Below, in pieces: positions 27,275 to 35,015 of a stretch of 64,000 nt of DNA (positions are counted from its first letter, which is position 1; the number at the start of each line of letters is the position of its first letter). The stretch lies in NCBI RefSeq assembly GCF_018130465.1, contig NZ_JAFCKJ010000002.1, positions 186,001 to 250,000 on the forward strand, given 5' to 3'. The notes under the pieces are model-generated. The model saw only the letters and a list, made by a program, of their open reading frames with translations, was not told the DNA's origin and did not search any database. Both the position numbers and the translations under genes were made by a program. This DNA is from Bradyrhizobium canariense. GTDB taxonomy: Bacteria; Pseudomonadota; Alphaproteobacteria; Rhizobiales; Xanthobacteraceae.

Positions 27275-27367
27275 GAGTGCGGTGAGGCAAGGACTAACTC
27301 TTATCTAGATCGCACCGGGCAACGGCGCCACAGCGTGCGACGCAATCAATAGGCTGGGGGAAACGAC

Positions 27368-28669
27368 ATGGCGGGATTGTTGCGCCGCGCGGCTGCTATC
27401 GCCGCGCCGATCGGGTGCGTCTCGATCATGGCTTCGCCGGCGCGCGCCGCGGGCTCCGAGATCAACTCCGCCGACACCGCCTGGATGATCGTCGCCACCG
27501 CGCTGGTGCTGATGATGACGATCCCGGGGCTCGCGCTGTTCTATTCCGGCATGGTGCGCAAGAAGAACGTGCTCGCCACCATGGCGCAGAGCCTCGCCGC
27601 GGTGACGATCATCTCCATTCTCTGGGTCGCGTTCGGCTATTCGCTGTGCTTCGTCGGCGACGGCCCGTGGATCGGCACGCTCGACCGCTGGTTCCTCGTC
27701 GGCATGACCATGGACAGCGTCAACCCGGCGGCGAAGACGATCCCGGAAGCGCTGTTCATGCTGTACCAGATGACGTTTGCGATCATCACGGTAGCGCTGG
27801 TCGCGGGCGCGGTCGCCGACCGGATGCGTTTCTCCGCCTATCTGCTGTTCTCAGTGGCATGGTTCATCTTCGTCTACATTCCGCTGGCGCATTGGGTGTG
27901 GGGCGGCGGCTTCCTCGCCGGCATGGGCGTGCTGGATTTCGCCGGCGGCCTCGTGGTGCATCTGTCCGCCGGCACCGCTGGCCTCGTCGCTGCGAAGGTG
28001 ATGGGACGCCGTCATGGCTACGGCACCGAAAATCTTTCGCCGTTCGATCTGTCGCTCGCGGTGATGGGCACCGGCCTGTTGTGGGTCGGCTGGTTCGGCT
28101 TCAACGGCGGCTCGGCGGGCGCAGCCAATTCGCGCGCGGTGCTGGCGATCATCGCGACCCATCTCGCAGCCTGCTCCGGCGCGCTGACCTGGGCCGCTAT
28201 CGAATGGTCGACGCGGCGCAAGCCTTCCGTGCTCGGCATGATCTCCGGCGCCGTGGCCGGCCTCGGCACCATCACGCCGGCGTCGGGATTCGTGGCGCCC
28301 TGGCACGGTATCGTCATCGGCGTGATCGCGGGCCTCGTCTGCTACTGGGCCTGCACCTGGCTGAAGCACCGCTTCGACTATGACGATTCGCTCGACGTGT
28401 TCGGCGTCCACGGCATCGGCGGGCTGACCGGCACCCTGCTGGCCGGCGTGTTCGCAACCAGCGCGATCGGCGGCACCGCCGGCCTGCTCGAAGGCCATCC
28501 GCAGCAGCTTCTGATCCAGCTCTATGGGGTCGCCGTCACCTTTGTTTGGTCGGCGGGCGTGAGCTTCGTCCTGCTCAAGCTGGTCGGCCTGTTCGTGCCC
28601 TTGCGCGTCTCCCGCGAGCACGAGCTCGAAGGACTGGATATTTCGCAGCACGGCGAGGCGCTGCAGTAA
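27368..28669 (+). CDS. amtB: Ammonium transporter AmtB (copy paired with glnK at 26.8 kb)
   Basis: This is a 433-residue inner-membrane ammonium channel with an N-terminal signal-like helix and 11 helices. ADTAWMIVATALVLMMTIPGLALFYSGMVRKKN is the Amt signature near the first helix. The twin pore histidines are in VVHLSAG and DVFGVHGIGG. The C-terminal tail LRVSREHELEGLDIS is the part that contacts GlnK. It is shorter than the 30.9 kb copy because it lacks the Ala-rich periplasmic insert. An arsR gene begins 42 bases after the stop. Confidence 0.95.
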   Translation: MAGLLRRAAAIAAPIGCVSIMASPARAAGSEINSADTAWMIVATALVLMMTIPGLALFYSGMVRKKNVLATMAQSLAAVTIISILWVAFGYSLCFVGDGPWIGTLDRWFLVGMTMDSVNPAAKTIPEALFMLYQMTFAIITVALVAGAVADRMRFSAYLLFSVAWFIFVYIPLAHWVWGGGFLAGMGVLDFAGGLVVHLSAGTAGLVAAKVMGRRHGYGTENLSPFDLSLAVMGTGLLWVGWFGFNGGSAGAANSRAVLAIIATHLAACSGALTWAAIEWSTRRKPSVLGMISGAVAGLGTITPASGFVAPWHGIVIGVIAGLVCYWACTWLKHRFDYDDSLDVFGVHGIGGLTGTLLAGVFATSAIGGTAGLLEGHPQQLLIQLYGVAVTFVWSAGVSFVLLKLVGLFVPLRVSREHELEGLDISQHGEALQ

Positions 28670-28680
28670 GCGGGGCTTGC

Positions 28681-28710
28681 GCAACACATAAGCGTATGCT
28701 TATGTGTTGC
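28681..28710. promoter_or_regulatory. ArsR-type operator palindrome just upstream of arsR
   Basis: GCAACACATAAGC-gtat-GCTTATGTGTTGC is a 13-bp perfect dyad ending one base before the arsR ATG. ATAAGC/GCTTAT half-sites are typical of ArsR/SdpR-type repressors. The RNA hairpin could also stop transcription leaving amtB. Confidence 0.7.
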
Positions 28711-28711
28711 C

Positions 28712-29026
28712 ATGATCGAAGCCGACATCTTCAAGGCGCTGGCCGACCCGACCCGCCGCAAGGTCTTTGAGAAGCTTGCCGGCGGCAGCCTAAATGCGAG
28801 CGCTTTGCGCGACGGATTGGAGATCAGCCAACCGGCGATGTCGCAGCATCTTGCGGTGCTGCGCGGGGCAGGCCTGGTGCGCGAACAGCGGCAGGGCCGC
28901 TTTGTGAACTACGAAGTCGATCCCGAAGGAATCGTCGCCATCGGGGCCTGGCTTGCGCGCTACCGCGCCTATTGGCCGAAACGCATGGATGCCCTCGCCG
29001 ATCTCTTGAAGGATATGGATCAATGA
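28712..29026 (+). CDS. ArsR/SdpR family transcriptional repressor
   Basis: This 104-residue winged-helix regulator has IFKALADPTRRKVFEKLAGGSLNASALRDGLEISQPAMSQHLAVLRGAGLVREQRQGR, the ArsR fold with its SQPAMSQHL recognition helix. There is no Cys metal motif, so it belongs with the SdpR-like members usually paired with an SRPBCC protein. Its stop overlaps the next start (ATGA at 29023), so the two are coupled. The upstream palindrome suggests autorepression. Confidence 0.93.
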   Translation: MIEADIFKALADPTRRKVFEKLAGGSLNASALRDGLEISQPAMSQHLAVLRGAGLVREQRQGRFVNYEVDPEGIVAIGAWLARYRAYWPKRMDALADLLKDMDQ

Positions 29027-29415
29027 GCGACGCCGTGAAGCCTGATCCCTCCGACGCAGACTGGGTGCTCGAAACAGACTTGGCGCCCGAAACAGACTTG
29101 GTGCTCGAATACGAATTCGATGCGCCGCCGGCCAAGGTCTGGCGCGCGGTGACCATTCCGGCTTTGCGCGAGCGCTGGCTGCCGGATTGCGATCTTGCGG
29201 GCGCCGAGCCGGAATCATCGATCCCAGGCCAAGAGGTGCGCTACCGGCTTCGCGATTCCGAACCGCCGTTTCGCGAAAGCCATGTCATCTTCCGGATCGA
29301 ACCGAACGGGGACGGCGGCACCCGCTTCCGCATCATCCAGCACGCCTGCGATATCGGCATGAAGCTGCCGCAGCCGGCCAACAGCAATGGCTGCCTGATG
29401 CGCGCGGCCGCCTAA
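29023..29415 (+). CDS. SRPBCC (AHSA1-like) protein
   Basis: This 130-residue protein has the START/AHSA1 fold: [28 protein letters not shown] at the N-terminus and [26 protein letters not shown] in the middle. ArsR-SRPBCC pairs are widespread; the SRPBCC part likely binds a small hydrophobic ligand. Before the fold, three 18-base units (29053-29106) encode the hexapeptide repeat [18 protein letters not shown]. The last 20 residues are shorter than in many relatives. Confidence 0.85.
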   Translation: MSDAVKPDPSDADWVLETDLAPETDLVLEYEFDAPPAKVWRAVTIPALRERWLPDCDLAGAEPESSIPGQEVRYRLRDSEPPFRESHVIFRIEPNGDGGTRFRIIQHACDIGMKLPQPANSNGCLMRAAA

Positions 29416-29456
29416 CACCAACACCACTTCATCACCTGCAGAAATGGAGGTCGCCG

Positions 29457-30059
29457 ATGCGCGACATGCTTCAGCTCGTCCCCATGGTCGTCGAACAGTC
29501 CACCCGCGGCGAGCGATCCTTCGACATCTATTCGCGGCTCTTGCGCGAGCGCATCATCTTCCTCAACGGCGAGGTCAATGATGCGATGTCCGGACTGGTC
29601 TGCGCGCAGCTCTTGTTCCTGGAGGCGGAGAATCCGAACAAGCCAATCAATCTCTACATCAACTCCTATGGCGGCGTGGTCACCAGTGGCCTCGCGATGT
29701 ACGACACCATGCAATTCATCAAGGCGCCGGTGCATACGCTGTGCATGGGCACCGCGCGCTCCATGGGCTCGTTCCTGCTGATGGCCGGTGAGCCCGGTCA
29801 CCGCGCTGCCCTGCCCAATGCGAGCCTTCACGTGCATCAGCCGCTCGGCGGCTTTCAGGGCCAGGCGTCCGACATCCTGATCCATGCCACCGAAATGCAG
29901 GAAACCAAGCGGCGCATCATCCGGCTCTATGCGCACCATTGCGGGCGCCCCGAGCAGGACGTGGAACGGACCCTGGACCGCGACCACTTCATGACCGCGC
30001 AGCAGGCGGTCGACTGGGGGCTGATCGACCGGGTGTTCGCGGAACGCAGCGCCGCCTGA
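29457..30059 (+). CDS. clpP: ATP-dependent Clp protease proteolytic subunit, accessory paralogue
   Basis: This is a 200-residue serine peptidase of full ClpP length. The nucleophile is in [15 protein letters not shown], the histidine in [18 protein letters not shown], and the aspartate in [22 protein letters not shown], so the triad is intact. The usual GQAASMG is changed to GTARSMG. No clpX gene is adjacent, unlike the housekeeping clpP-clpX-lon locus. It lies 41 bases after the SRPBCC gene, with GGAGG 6 bases before the ATG, so it may be part of the arsR operon. Confidence 0.92.
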   Translation: MRDMLQLVPMVVEQSTRGERSFDIYSRLLRERIIFLNGEVNDAMSGLVCAQLLFLEAENPNKPINLYINSYGGVVTSGLAMYDTMQFIKAPVHTLCMGTARSMGSFLLMAGEPGHRAALPNASLHVHQPLGGFQGQASDILIHATEMQETKRRIIRLYAHHCGRPEQDVERTLDRDHFMTAQQAVDWGLIDRVFAERSAA

Positions 30060-30070
30060 CACCGCTCGCA

Positions 30071-30086
30071 GGCCTCAATTGAGGCC
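30071..30086. terminator. Short perfect palindrome after clpP
   Basis: GGCCTCAATTGAGGCC is a 16-base perfect dyad 11 bases after the clpP stop. No T-run follows, so its role as a terminator is uncertain. Confidence 0.4.
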
Positions 30087-30140
30087 GCCGTCCCCTTTGG
30101 CTGGCCGGCAGGCCGAGCGTCGTCTTGTTCAAAGAGGTTC

Positions 30141-30242
30141 GGGCTGCTCGTGTCTTTGCGCGTCTCGCGTGAGCATGAATTGGAAGGCCTGGACATCGCC
30201 GGCACGGCGAAGCGCGCCAACGAGGCAGCCACCTTTAATTAG
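30141..30242 (+). pseudogene. Leftover 3' end of an ammonium transporter gene
   Basis: In the frame starting at 30141, the translation GLLVSLRVSREHELEGLD matches the C-terminus of the AmtB ending at 28669 (16 of 19 positions over LFVPLRVSREHELEGLDIS). The fragment continues about 14 unrelated residues to TAG 30240. No start or upstream membrane part exists; the similarity fades before 30129. It is noncoding debris of a third amtB 3' end, left between clpP and the second glnK. Confidence 0.85.
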
Positions 30243-30414
30243 ATACCTTCCGCCTGCCCGGCCGATGAGCAACATTATGTCGGCAGCCTGTCGTGCCTCT
30301 GTTTTGAGCAGCCATGACCACGTTTTGAGCGCGGCGTAATAGCGCACCGCACCGCAATACGCGTCAAACGCGAAAACACCCGTTTTCATAGTCCGTTAGG
30401 CAACACGCCCGATC

Positions 30415-30430
30415 TGGCACGGCATTTGAT
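30415..30430 (+). promoter_or_regulatory. Sigma-54 (RpoN) promoter for glnK-amtB at 30.5 kb
   Basis: TGGCACGGCATTTGAT matches TGGCACG-N4-TTGCW at every fixed position except A for C in the -12 GC. It lies 107 bases upstream of the glnK ATG. Sigma-54 control with NtrC is the rule for glnK-amtB operons under nitrogen limitation. I found no clear NtrC site. Confidence 0.7.
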
Positions 30431-30536
30431 TCTAGGGGTCGTGGCTGTGCCCGCGTAGTGAACTTTCTCCCTCGTGGCGAACCAGTCGAGAAACGCCCGG
30501 CCACGTCCGGACCGGGCCCAAGCGGGGATAGGACCC

Positions 30537-30875
30537 ATGAAAATTGTTATGGCGATTATCAAGCCATTCAAGCTGGAAGAAGTCCGTGACGCCCTGACCG
30601 CCATCGGCGTTCACGGTCTCACGGTGACGGAAGTCAAGGGATATGGCCGTCAGAAGGGCCATACGGAAATCTATCGCGGCGCCGAATATGCCGTGAGCTT
30701 CCTGCCCAAGATCAAGATCGAGGTCGCTGTCGCCTCCGACCAGGTCGACAAGACCATCGACGCCATCACGTCCGCCGCGAAAACCGGGCAGATCGGCGAC
30801 GGCAAGATCTTCGTCATCAACCTCGACCATGCGGTTCGCATCCGCACCGGCGAGGCCGATGCTGCGGCCCTCTGA
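30537..30875 (+). CDS. glnK: Nitrogen regulatory protein PII, second copy
   Basis: This 112-residue PII protein is closely similar to the copy at 26822. The T-loop [19 protein letters not shown] keeps Tyr51, with [31 protein letters not shown] at the end. ATG 30537 (MKIVMAIIKPF) is the conserved start; the longer frame is not used. A sigma-54 promoter is visible upstream, and amtB follows 38 bases after the stop, giving a standard glnK-amtB operon. Confidence 0.96.
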   Translation: MKIVMAIIKPFKLEEVRDALTAIGVHGLTVTEVKGYGRQKGHTEIYRGAEYAVSFLPKIKIEVAVASDQVDKTIDAITSAAKTGQIGDGKIFVINLDHAVRIRTGEADAAAL

Positions 30876-30913
30876 TTTCGCGCTCAATCAAAATTCAATC
30901 AGGAGTAAATAAA

Positions 30914-32362
30914 ATGACGTTTAAGCGTCCCTATGGCGCGGGATTGGCGGCTCTCGCAGTCGGCCTGTTCGCTGCGACCGCAGCCTATGCCGAGCCAACG
31001 GTCAACAAGGGAGACAACGCCTGGATGCTGACATCGACAGTGCTCGTGCTGTTGATGACGATCCCGGGTCTTGCGCTGTTCTACGGCGGCCTCGTCCGCT
31101 CCAAGAACATGCTCTCGGTCCTGATGCAGGTGTTCTACACCGTCTGCGTCGTCACCGTGATCTGGGCCGTGTACGGCTACAGCCTCACCTTCACCGGCGG
31201 CTCGGACTTCATCGGCGGCTTCTCCAAGGCCTTCATGATGGGCGTCACCACCGACTCGAAGGCAGCGACCTTCTCGGTCGACGCCAACATCTCGGAGCTC
31301 ATCTATATGTGCTTCCAGATGACCTTCGCGGCGATCACGCCCGCCCTCATCGTCGGCGCCTTCGCCGAGCGCATGAAGTTCGCGGCCATCGCGCTCTTCA
31401 TCCCGCTCTGGGTGACGCTGATCTACTTCCCGATCGCGCACATGGTCTGGTACTGGCCCGGCCCGGACATGATCCAGGACGCTGCCAAGGCTCTGGCTGC
31501 TGCGACTGACGCGGCGGCGAAGACCGCGGCGCAGGCCAAGCTCGACGAGATCAACGCCGACGCAGGCTGGATCTTCAAGAAGGGCGCGATCGACTTTGCA
31601 GGCGGCACCGTGGTGCACATCAACGCCGGCATCGCAGGCCTCGTCGGCGCCCTGCTGATCGGCAAGCGCGTCGGCTACGGCAAGGAGCTGATGGCTCCGC
31701 ACTCGCTGACCATGTCGATGATCGGCGCCTCGCTGCTCTGGGTCGGCTGGTTCGGCTTCAACGCCGGCTCCAACCTCGAAGCCAACGGCGGCGCAGCCCT
31801 CGCCATGACCAACTCCTTCGTCGCCACCGCAGCCGCCGCGCTGTCGTGGATGTTCGCGGAGTGGATCATCAAGGGTCACCCGTCGGTGCTCGGCGTCATC
31901 TCCGGCGCTGTTGCGGGCCTCGTGGCCGTCACGCCTGCCGCCGGCTTCGCCGGCGTGATGGGTGCGATCGTCCTCGGCCTGGTGGTCGGCGTGGTCTGCC
32001 TGTTCTTCTGCACCGTCGTGAAGAACGCGCTCGGCTACGATGACAGCCTCGATGTGTTCGGCGTGCACTGCGTCGGCGGCATCATCGGTGCCCTCGGCAC
32101 CGGCATCCTCGTCAACCCGGCCCTCGGCGGCGCTGGCATCATCGACTACACCGCGATCCCGCCGAAGGTCGCCGATTACGACTTCGCGGCGCAGATGCTC
32201 TCCCAGATCTGGGGCGTCGGCACCACGCTGGTGTGGTCGGGCATCGGTTCGGCGATCCTCTACAAGGTCGTCGATGTGATCGTTGGCCTCCGTGCCAATG
32301 TCGAGACCGAGCGTGAAGGCCTCGACATCACCGAGCACACCGAGCGCGCCTACAACATGTAA
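30914..32362 (+). CDS. amtB: Ammonium transporter AmtB, second copy
   Basis: This 482-residue ammonium channel has a cleavable signal peptide (GLAALAVGLFAATAAYAE). Pore features are NAWMLTSTVLVLLMTIPGLALFYGG and twin histidines in VVHINAG and DVFGVHCVGG. Between WYWPGPDMIQDA and GAIDFAGGTVVHINAG it carries an Ala/Lys-rich insert (about residues 192-216) absent from the 27.4 kb copy. The start has AGGAG 8 bases upstream. It ends in the GlnK-binding tail ETEREGLDITEHTERAY. Confidence 0.96.
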   Translation: MTFKRPYGAGLAALAVGLFAATAAYAEPTVNKGDNAWMLTSTVLVLLMTIPGLALFYGGLVRSKNMLSVLMQVFYTVCVVTVIWAVYGYSLTFTGGSDFIGGFSKAFMMGVTTDSKAATFSVDANISELIYMCFQMTFAAITPALIVGAFAERMKFAAIALFIPLWVTLIYFPIAHMVWYWPGPDMIQDAAKALAAATDAAAKTAAQAKLDEINADAGWIFKKGAIDFAGGTVVHINAGIAGLVGALLIGKRVGYGKELMAPHSLTMSMIGASLLWVGWFGFNAGSNLEANGGAALAMTNSFVATAAAALSWMFAEWIIKGHPSVLGVISGAVAGLVAVTPAAGFAGVMGAIVLGLVVGVVCLFFCTVVKNALGYDDSLDVFGVHCVGGIIGALGTGILVNPALGGAGIIDYTAIPPKVADYDFAAQMLSQIWGVGTTLVWSGIGSAILYKVVDVIVGLRANVETEREGLDITEHTERAYNM

Positions 32363-32445
32363 GTCTCCTCCCGGGCGCGGCTTCCTCGGAGGTCGCGCCC
32401 ACAACTACGGTTTGGGGCACATACCCGGCAATGTCCCGACCGTTG

Positions 32446-32480
32446 AGGGGCTCCAGCGCAAGTTGGAGCCCCTTTCTTTT
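32446..32480 (+). terminator. Rho-independent terminator of the glnK-amtB operon
   Basis: The 10-bp stem AGGGGCTCCA/TGGAGCCCCT has an 8-base loop (32446-32473), followed by TTCTTTTT. It lies 84 bases after the amtB stop; a weaker GGGCGCG/CGCGCCC hairpin precedes it near 32373-32400. Confidence 0.9.
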
Positions 32481-32569
32481 TGGACCCGAGCACCGCCGGG
32501 CCGTCACAAGTTAAATTGCATTGCTGCGAGCTTGCTGAATATCATGCTCCCCGTTTGGAGCAGGATTTC

Positions 32570-34168
32570 ATGCGTCTGCCGTATTGCCTGGTCTGGTGCT
32601 TCCTGTCGCTCGCTTTGTCGAGCCTCGATGCCCGCGCGGACAAGCGCGTCGCGCTGGTGATTGGCAACGGCGCCTACCGAAACGTTCCCACGCTCGCCAA
32701 TCCGACCAATGATGCGGCCGATGTCGGCGCGGCCCTCAAGCGATCGGGGTTCGATCCTCTGGTCGCCACCGACCTCGACCAGTCCGCCATGCAAGACACC
32801 ATTCTTCGCTTCGCGCGTGAGGCCCGCGGCGCCGATGTTGCCCTGTTCTACTACAGCGGACACGCGCTCCAGTTCGCCGGCGTCAACTATCTGGTGCCTG
32901 TCGATGCCGTCGTTCGTGACGAGGTCGATCTGCGCCGCCTGGTACGTGCCGACGAGATCCTGGCGGATCTGCAGCAGGCCAAGAACCTGCGCATCCTCGT
33001 GCTCGACGCCTGCCGCGACAATCCATTTGCCGACGAGTTGCGGCGAAACGTCGGACAGGGCCGCGGCGTCACCGTCTCACGCGGCCTCGCCAAGATGGAA
33101 AGTCCCGAGGGCACCATCATTTCCTATGCGACACAGGCCGGCCGGACCGCCGACGACGGCAGCGGCCGCAACAGCCCCTATACCAGCGCATTCCTGGAGC
33201 ACATCGGCGACAAGGGCAACGTCAACACGGTATTTCAGACGATCAGCGCCGGCGTCTACCAGCGCTCCAAAGGCTCGCAAGTGCCGGAGCTGTCGCTGTC
33301 GTTCTTCGGCGAGTTCTACCTGAACGGCAAGCCCGAGACGGCGGCGTTGTCGCCTGCGACGCCCCAGGTCGATCCCTGCGCGGAGGCCGGAGACCATTGG
33401 CGCAGCGCGGAAGCGCTGGGAACGCTCGCGGCCTTCAAGGATCACCTCGTACGCTTCCCGGCCTGCGCGTTCGCAGATCTGGCGAAATCACGCATCGAGA
33501 CCTTGGCGAAACCAGCGGACGCCGCCAAGCGCGTAACCGCGTTCGATGGAACCTGGATCGCGAAGGAGACTTGCGAGAACAAGCCACCATTTTCCGAGGC
33601 CTATTTCCAGTATGCCCTGCGCGTCAAAGATGGCGTGCTGCACACTCTCTCCGGGGAAGAGGGCAAGCCCGGTGCGACAATCTATGACGGGAAGATTGAA
33701 GCGGATGGCAGCGCGACTGTCACCGTCAACGGGCTGACTGGCGAGAATGATCCGCTGCGGCGCACCGCCGGCGCGCCCTATCAGTACAAGCTCGCACTCG
33801 AGCTGAAAGAAACCACCGGCGCCGGCGTCCGCACCGAGACCAGCCGACCGTGTCGGATGGAGCTATCCAAGCTGACGACACAGAGCCCCGCTGCAAGCCC
33901 GAGCCAACCTGATTCGAAGCGGGCGACCAAGCGCGACGACAAGAGGGCCGTGCTGCCACCAGATCAGGCCGGAGCAGGGCAACCGCGGCAGAGCGGCAGC
34001 GGAATGAATTGCTCGTTCATGCGAGACAGGTGCGCCGCGGCCTGCGTGAGTATGGGCGGCCCCGCAAATTGCGCTTCGACCGCATGCCCACGGCTGCAAG
34101 CCGAGTGCATGAGCACTGGCTGCTGGCACGGCCGGGGATTCAACGGTTGCGGACTTGCAAAGAGATAG
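32570..34168 (+). CDS. Secreted caspase-like (C14 metacaspase) protein with Cys-rich tail
   Basis: This 532-residue precursor has a signal peptide (YCLVWCFLSLALSSLDARA). Residues 24-270 form a caspase fold: KRVALVIGNGAYRNVPTLANPTNDA, the catalytic His near residue 98 in FYYSGHALQF, and the catalytic Cys near residue 148 in LVLDACRDNPF, so the dyad is intact. The middle region (residues 320-460) looks like a beta-rich domain (FDGTWIAKETCENK). The last 55 residues contain eight cysteines, suggesting a disulfide-stabilised domain. Such proteins probably cleave after basic residues in the periplasm. It stands alone after a strong terminator. Confidence 0.88.
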   Translation: MRLPYCLVWCFLSLALSSLDARADKRVALVIGNGAYRNVPTLANPTNDAADVGAALKRSGFDPLVATDLDQSAMQDTILRFAREARGADVALFYYSGHALQFAGVNYLVPVDAVVRDEVDLRRLVRADEILADLQQAKNLRILVLDACRDNPFADELRRNVGQGRGVTVSRGLAKMESPEGTIISYATQAGRTADDGSGRNSPYTSAFLEHIGDKGNVNTVFQTISAGVYQRSKGSQVPELSLSFFGEFYLNGKPETAALSPATPQVDPCAEAGDHWRSAEALGTLAAFKDHLVRFPACAFADLAKSRIETLAKPADAAKRVTAFDGTWIAKETCENKPPFSEAYFQYALRVKDGVLHTLSGEEGKPGATIYDGKIEADGSATVTVNGLTGENDPLRRTAGAPYQYKLALELKETTGAGVRTETSRPCRMELSKLTTQSPAASPSQPDSKRATKRDDKRAVLPPDQAGAGQPRQSGSGMNCSFMRDRCAAACVSMGGPANCASTACPRLQAECMSTGCWHGRGFNGCGLAKR

Positions 34169-34286
34169 ATGCCGCCGAACCGGCTGCGGATGATCCGCCT
34201 TGTCCGCTCGCAAAAGAAAAAGATTGCCATTCCGCAGCGCTGGCGCAGAAATATCGACCACAAGAAACAACAACCGGGAGGTCGTC

Positions 34287-34691
34287 ATGCGTTTGGAAGG
34301 CGGATGCTATTGCGGCGAAGTGCGCTATGTTGCCGAGGGCGACCCGATGATGCAGGCGCAATGTCATTGCCGCGAGTGCCAATACATCTCGGGCGGCGCG
34401 CCCAACACCTTCATCGCGATGCCGGCGGCCGGCTTCAGTTACATCACCGGGCAGCCCAAGCAGTTCACGCGCAAGGACCTCGAACGCGCCGTCACGCGCG
34501 AATTCTGCGGCGAATGCGGCACCCATCTGGTCACCAAGGTTCCCGGACTGCCGGCCGCGATCCTGAAGGTCGGCACGCTGGACGAGCCTGCGCAGTTCCA
34601 TCCGCAGATGGCGATCTACACCTGCGACAAGCAGGACTTCCACGCGATCCCCGCGGGCATGGCGACATTCGAGAAGCTGCCGGCGCACTAG
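34287..34691 (+). CDS. GFA family (glutathione-dependent formaldehyde-activating-like) protein
   Basis: This 134-residue zinc protein has the GFA/CENP-V pattern: GGCYCGEVRY, AQCHCRECQYISGG (structural and catalytic zinc cysteines) and FCGECGTHL. The family includes enzymes reported to condense formaldehyde with glutathione, but many members have other or unknown substrates. ATG 34287 (MRLEGGCYCG) follows GGGAGG; the longer upstream frame lacks a ribosome site. The gene appears monocistronic. Confidence 0.92.
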   Translation: MRLEGGCYCGEVRYVAEGDPMMQAQCHCRECQYISGGAPNTFIAMPAAGFSYITGQPKQFTRKDLERAVTREFCGECGTHLVTKVPGLPAAILKVGTLDEPAQFHPQMAIYTCDKQDFHAIPAGMATFEKLPAH

Positions 34692-34711
34692 GCGCGCCCG
34701 GTCACGGAGCC

Positions 34712-34843
34712 CGTCATGCCCGGGCTTGTCCCGGGCATCCCCGTTCCTGGGCACAGCAGGAAAGGCCGTAGTAGATGGCCGGGCCTTCGCCTCGCCGAAG
34801 CGGCTTCGGCCCGCGCAGGCGGGACAAGCCCGGCCATGACGAG
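34712..34843. repeat. Composite palindromic repeat (TCATGCCCGGGCTTGTCCCGGGCA)
   Basis: The left hairpin is ATGCCCGGG-CTTGT-CCCGGGCAT and the right end is GGGACAAGCCCGGCCATGAC. The centre contains GGCCGGGCCTTCGCCTCGCCGAAGCGGCTTCGGCCC. It fills most of the 320-base gap between the GFA and aminotransferase genes, where I see no ORF. Confidence 0.8.
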
Positions 34844-35015
34844 CCTCGGGTGCGCCATGCATCCCGTTGTTATCCGGCCTCATTATTCCTGCTCTGGACG
34901 GGCCCGCCGACCGATGGTTAATCGCGTCTTAACCTCGCCCTATCTATGGTGAACTGAACCGCTTCCCGCCGGCGCCTTGGTGCGACCGGCTGTTCCAAGA
35001 GTGCTGGCGTCCAGA

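Noticed and set aside
30330-30375. Possible NtrC sites (GCGCACCGCACCGC)
   Set aside because: There is no dyad symmetry matching the NtrC consensus at a usable distance.
30899-32404. Minus-strand ORF of 501 codons opposite the second amtB
   Set aside because: It is antisense shadow of amtB and full of Asp/Arg/His runs with no motif.
32570-34168. Caspase-like gene as part of an anti-phage defence system
   Set aside because: It carries a signal peptide and has no effector or sensor partners nearby; a periplasmic role is more likely.
34712-34843. CRISPR-like alternation of repeats
   Set aside because: The repeats are single inverted hairpins, not evenly spaced direct repeats, and no cas gene is present.
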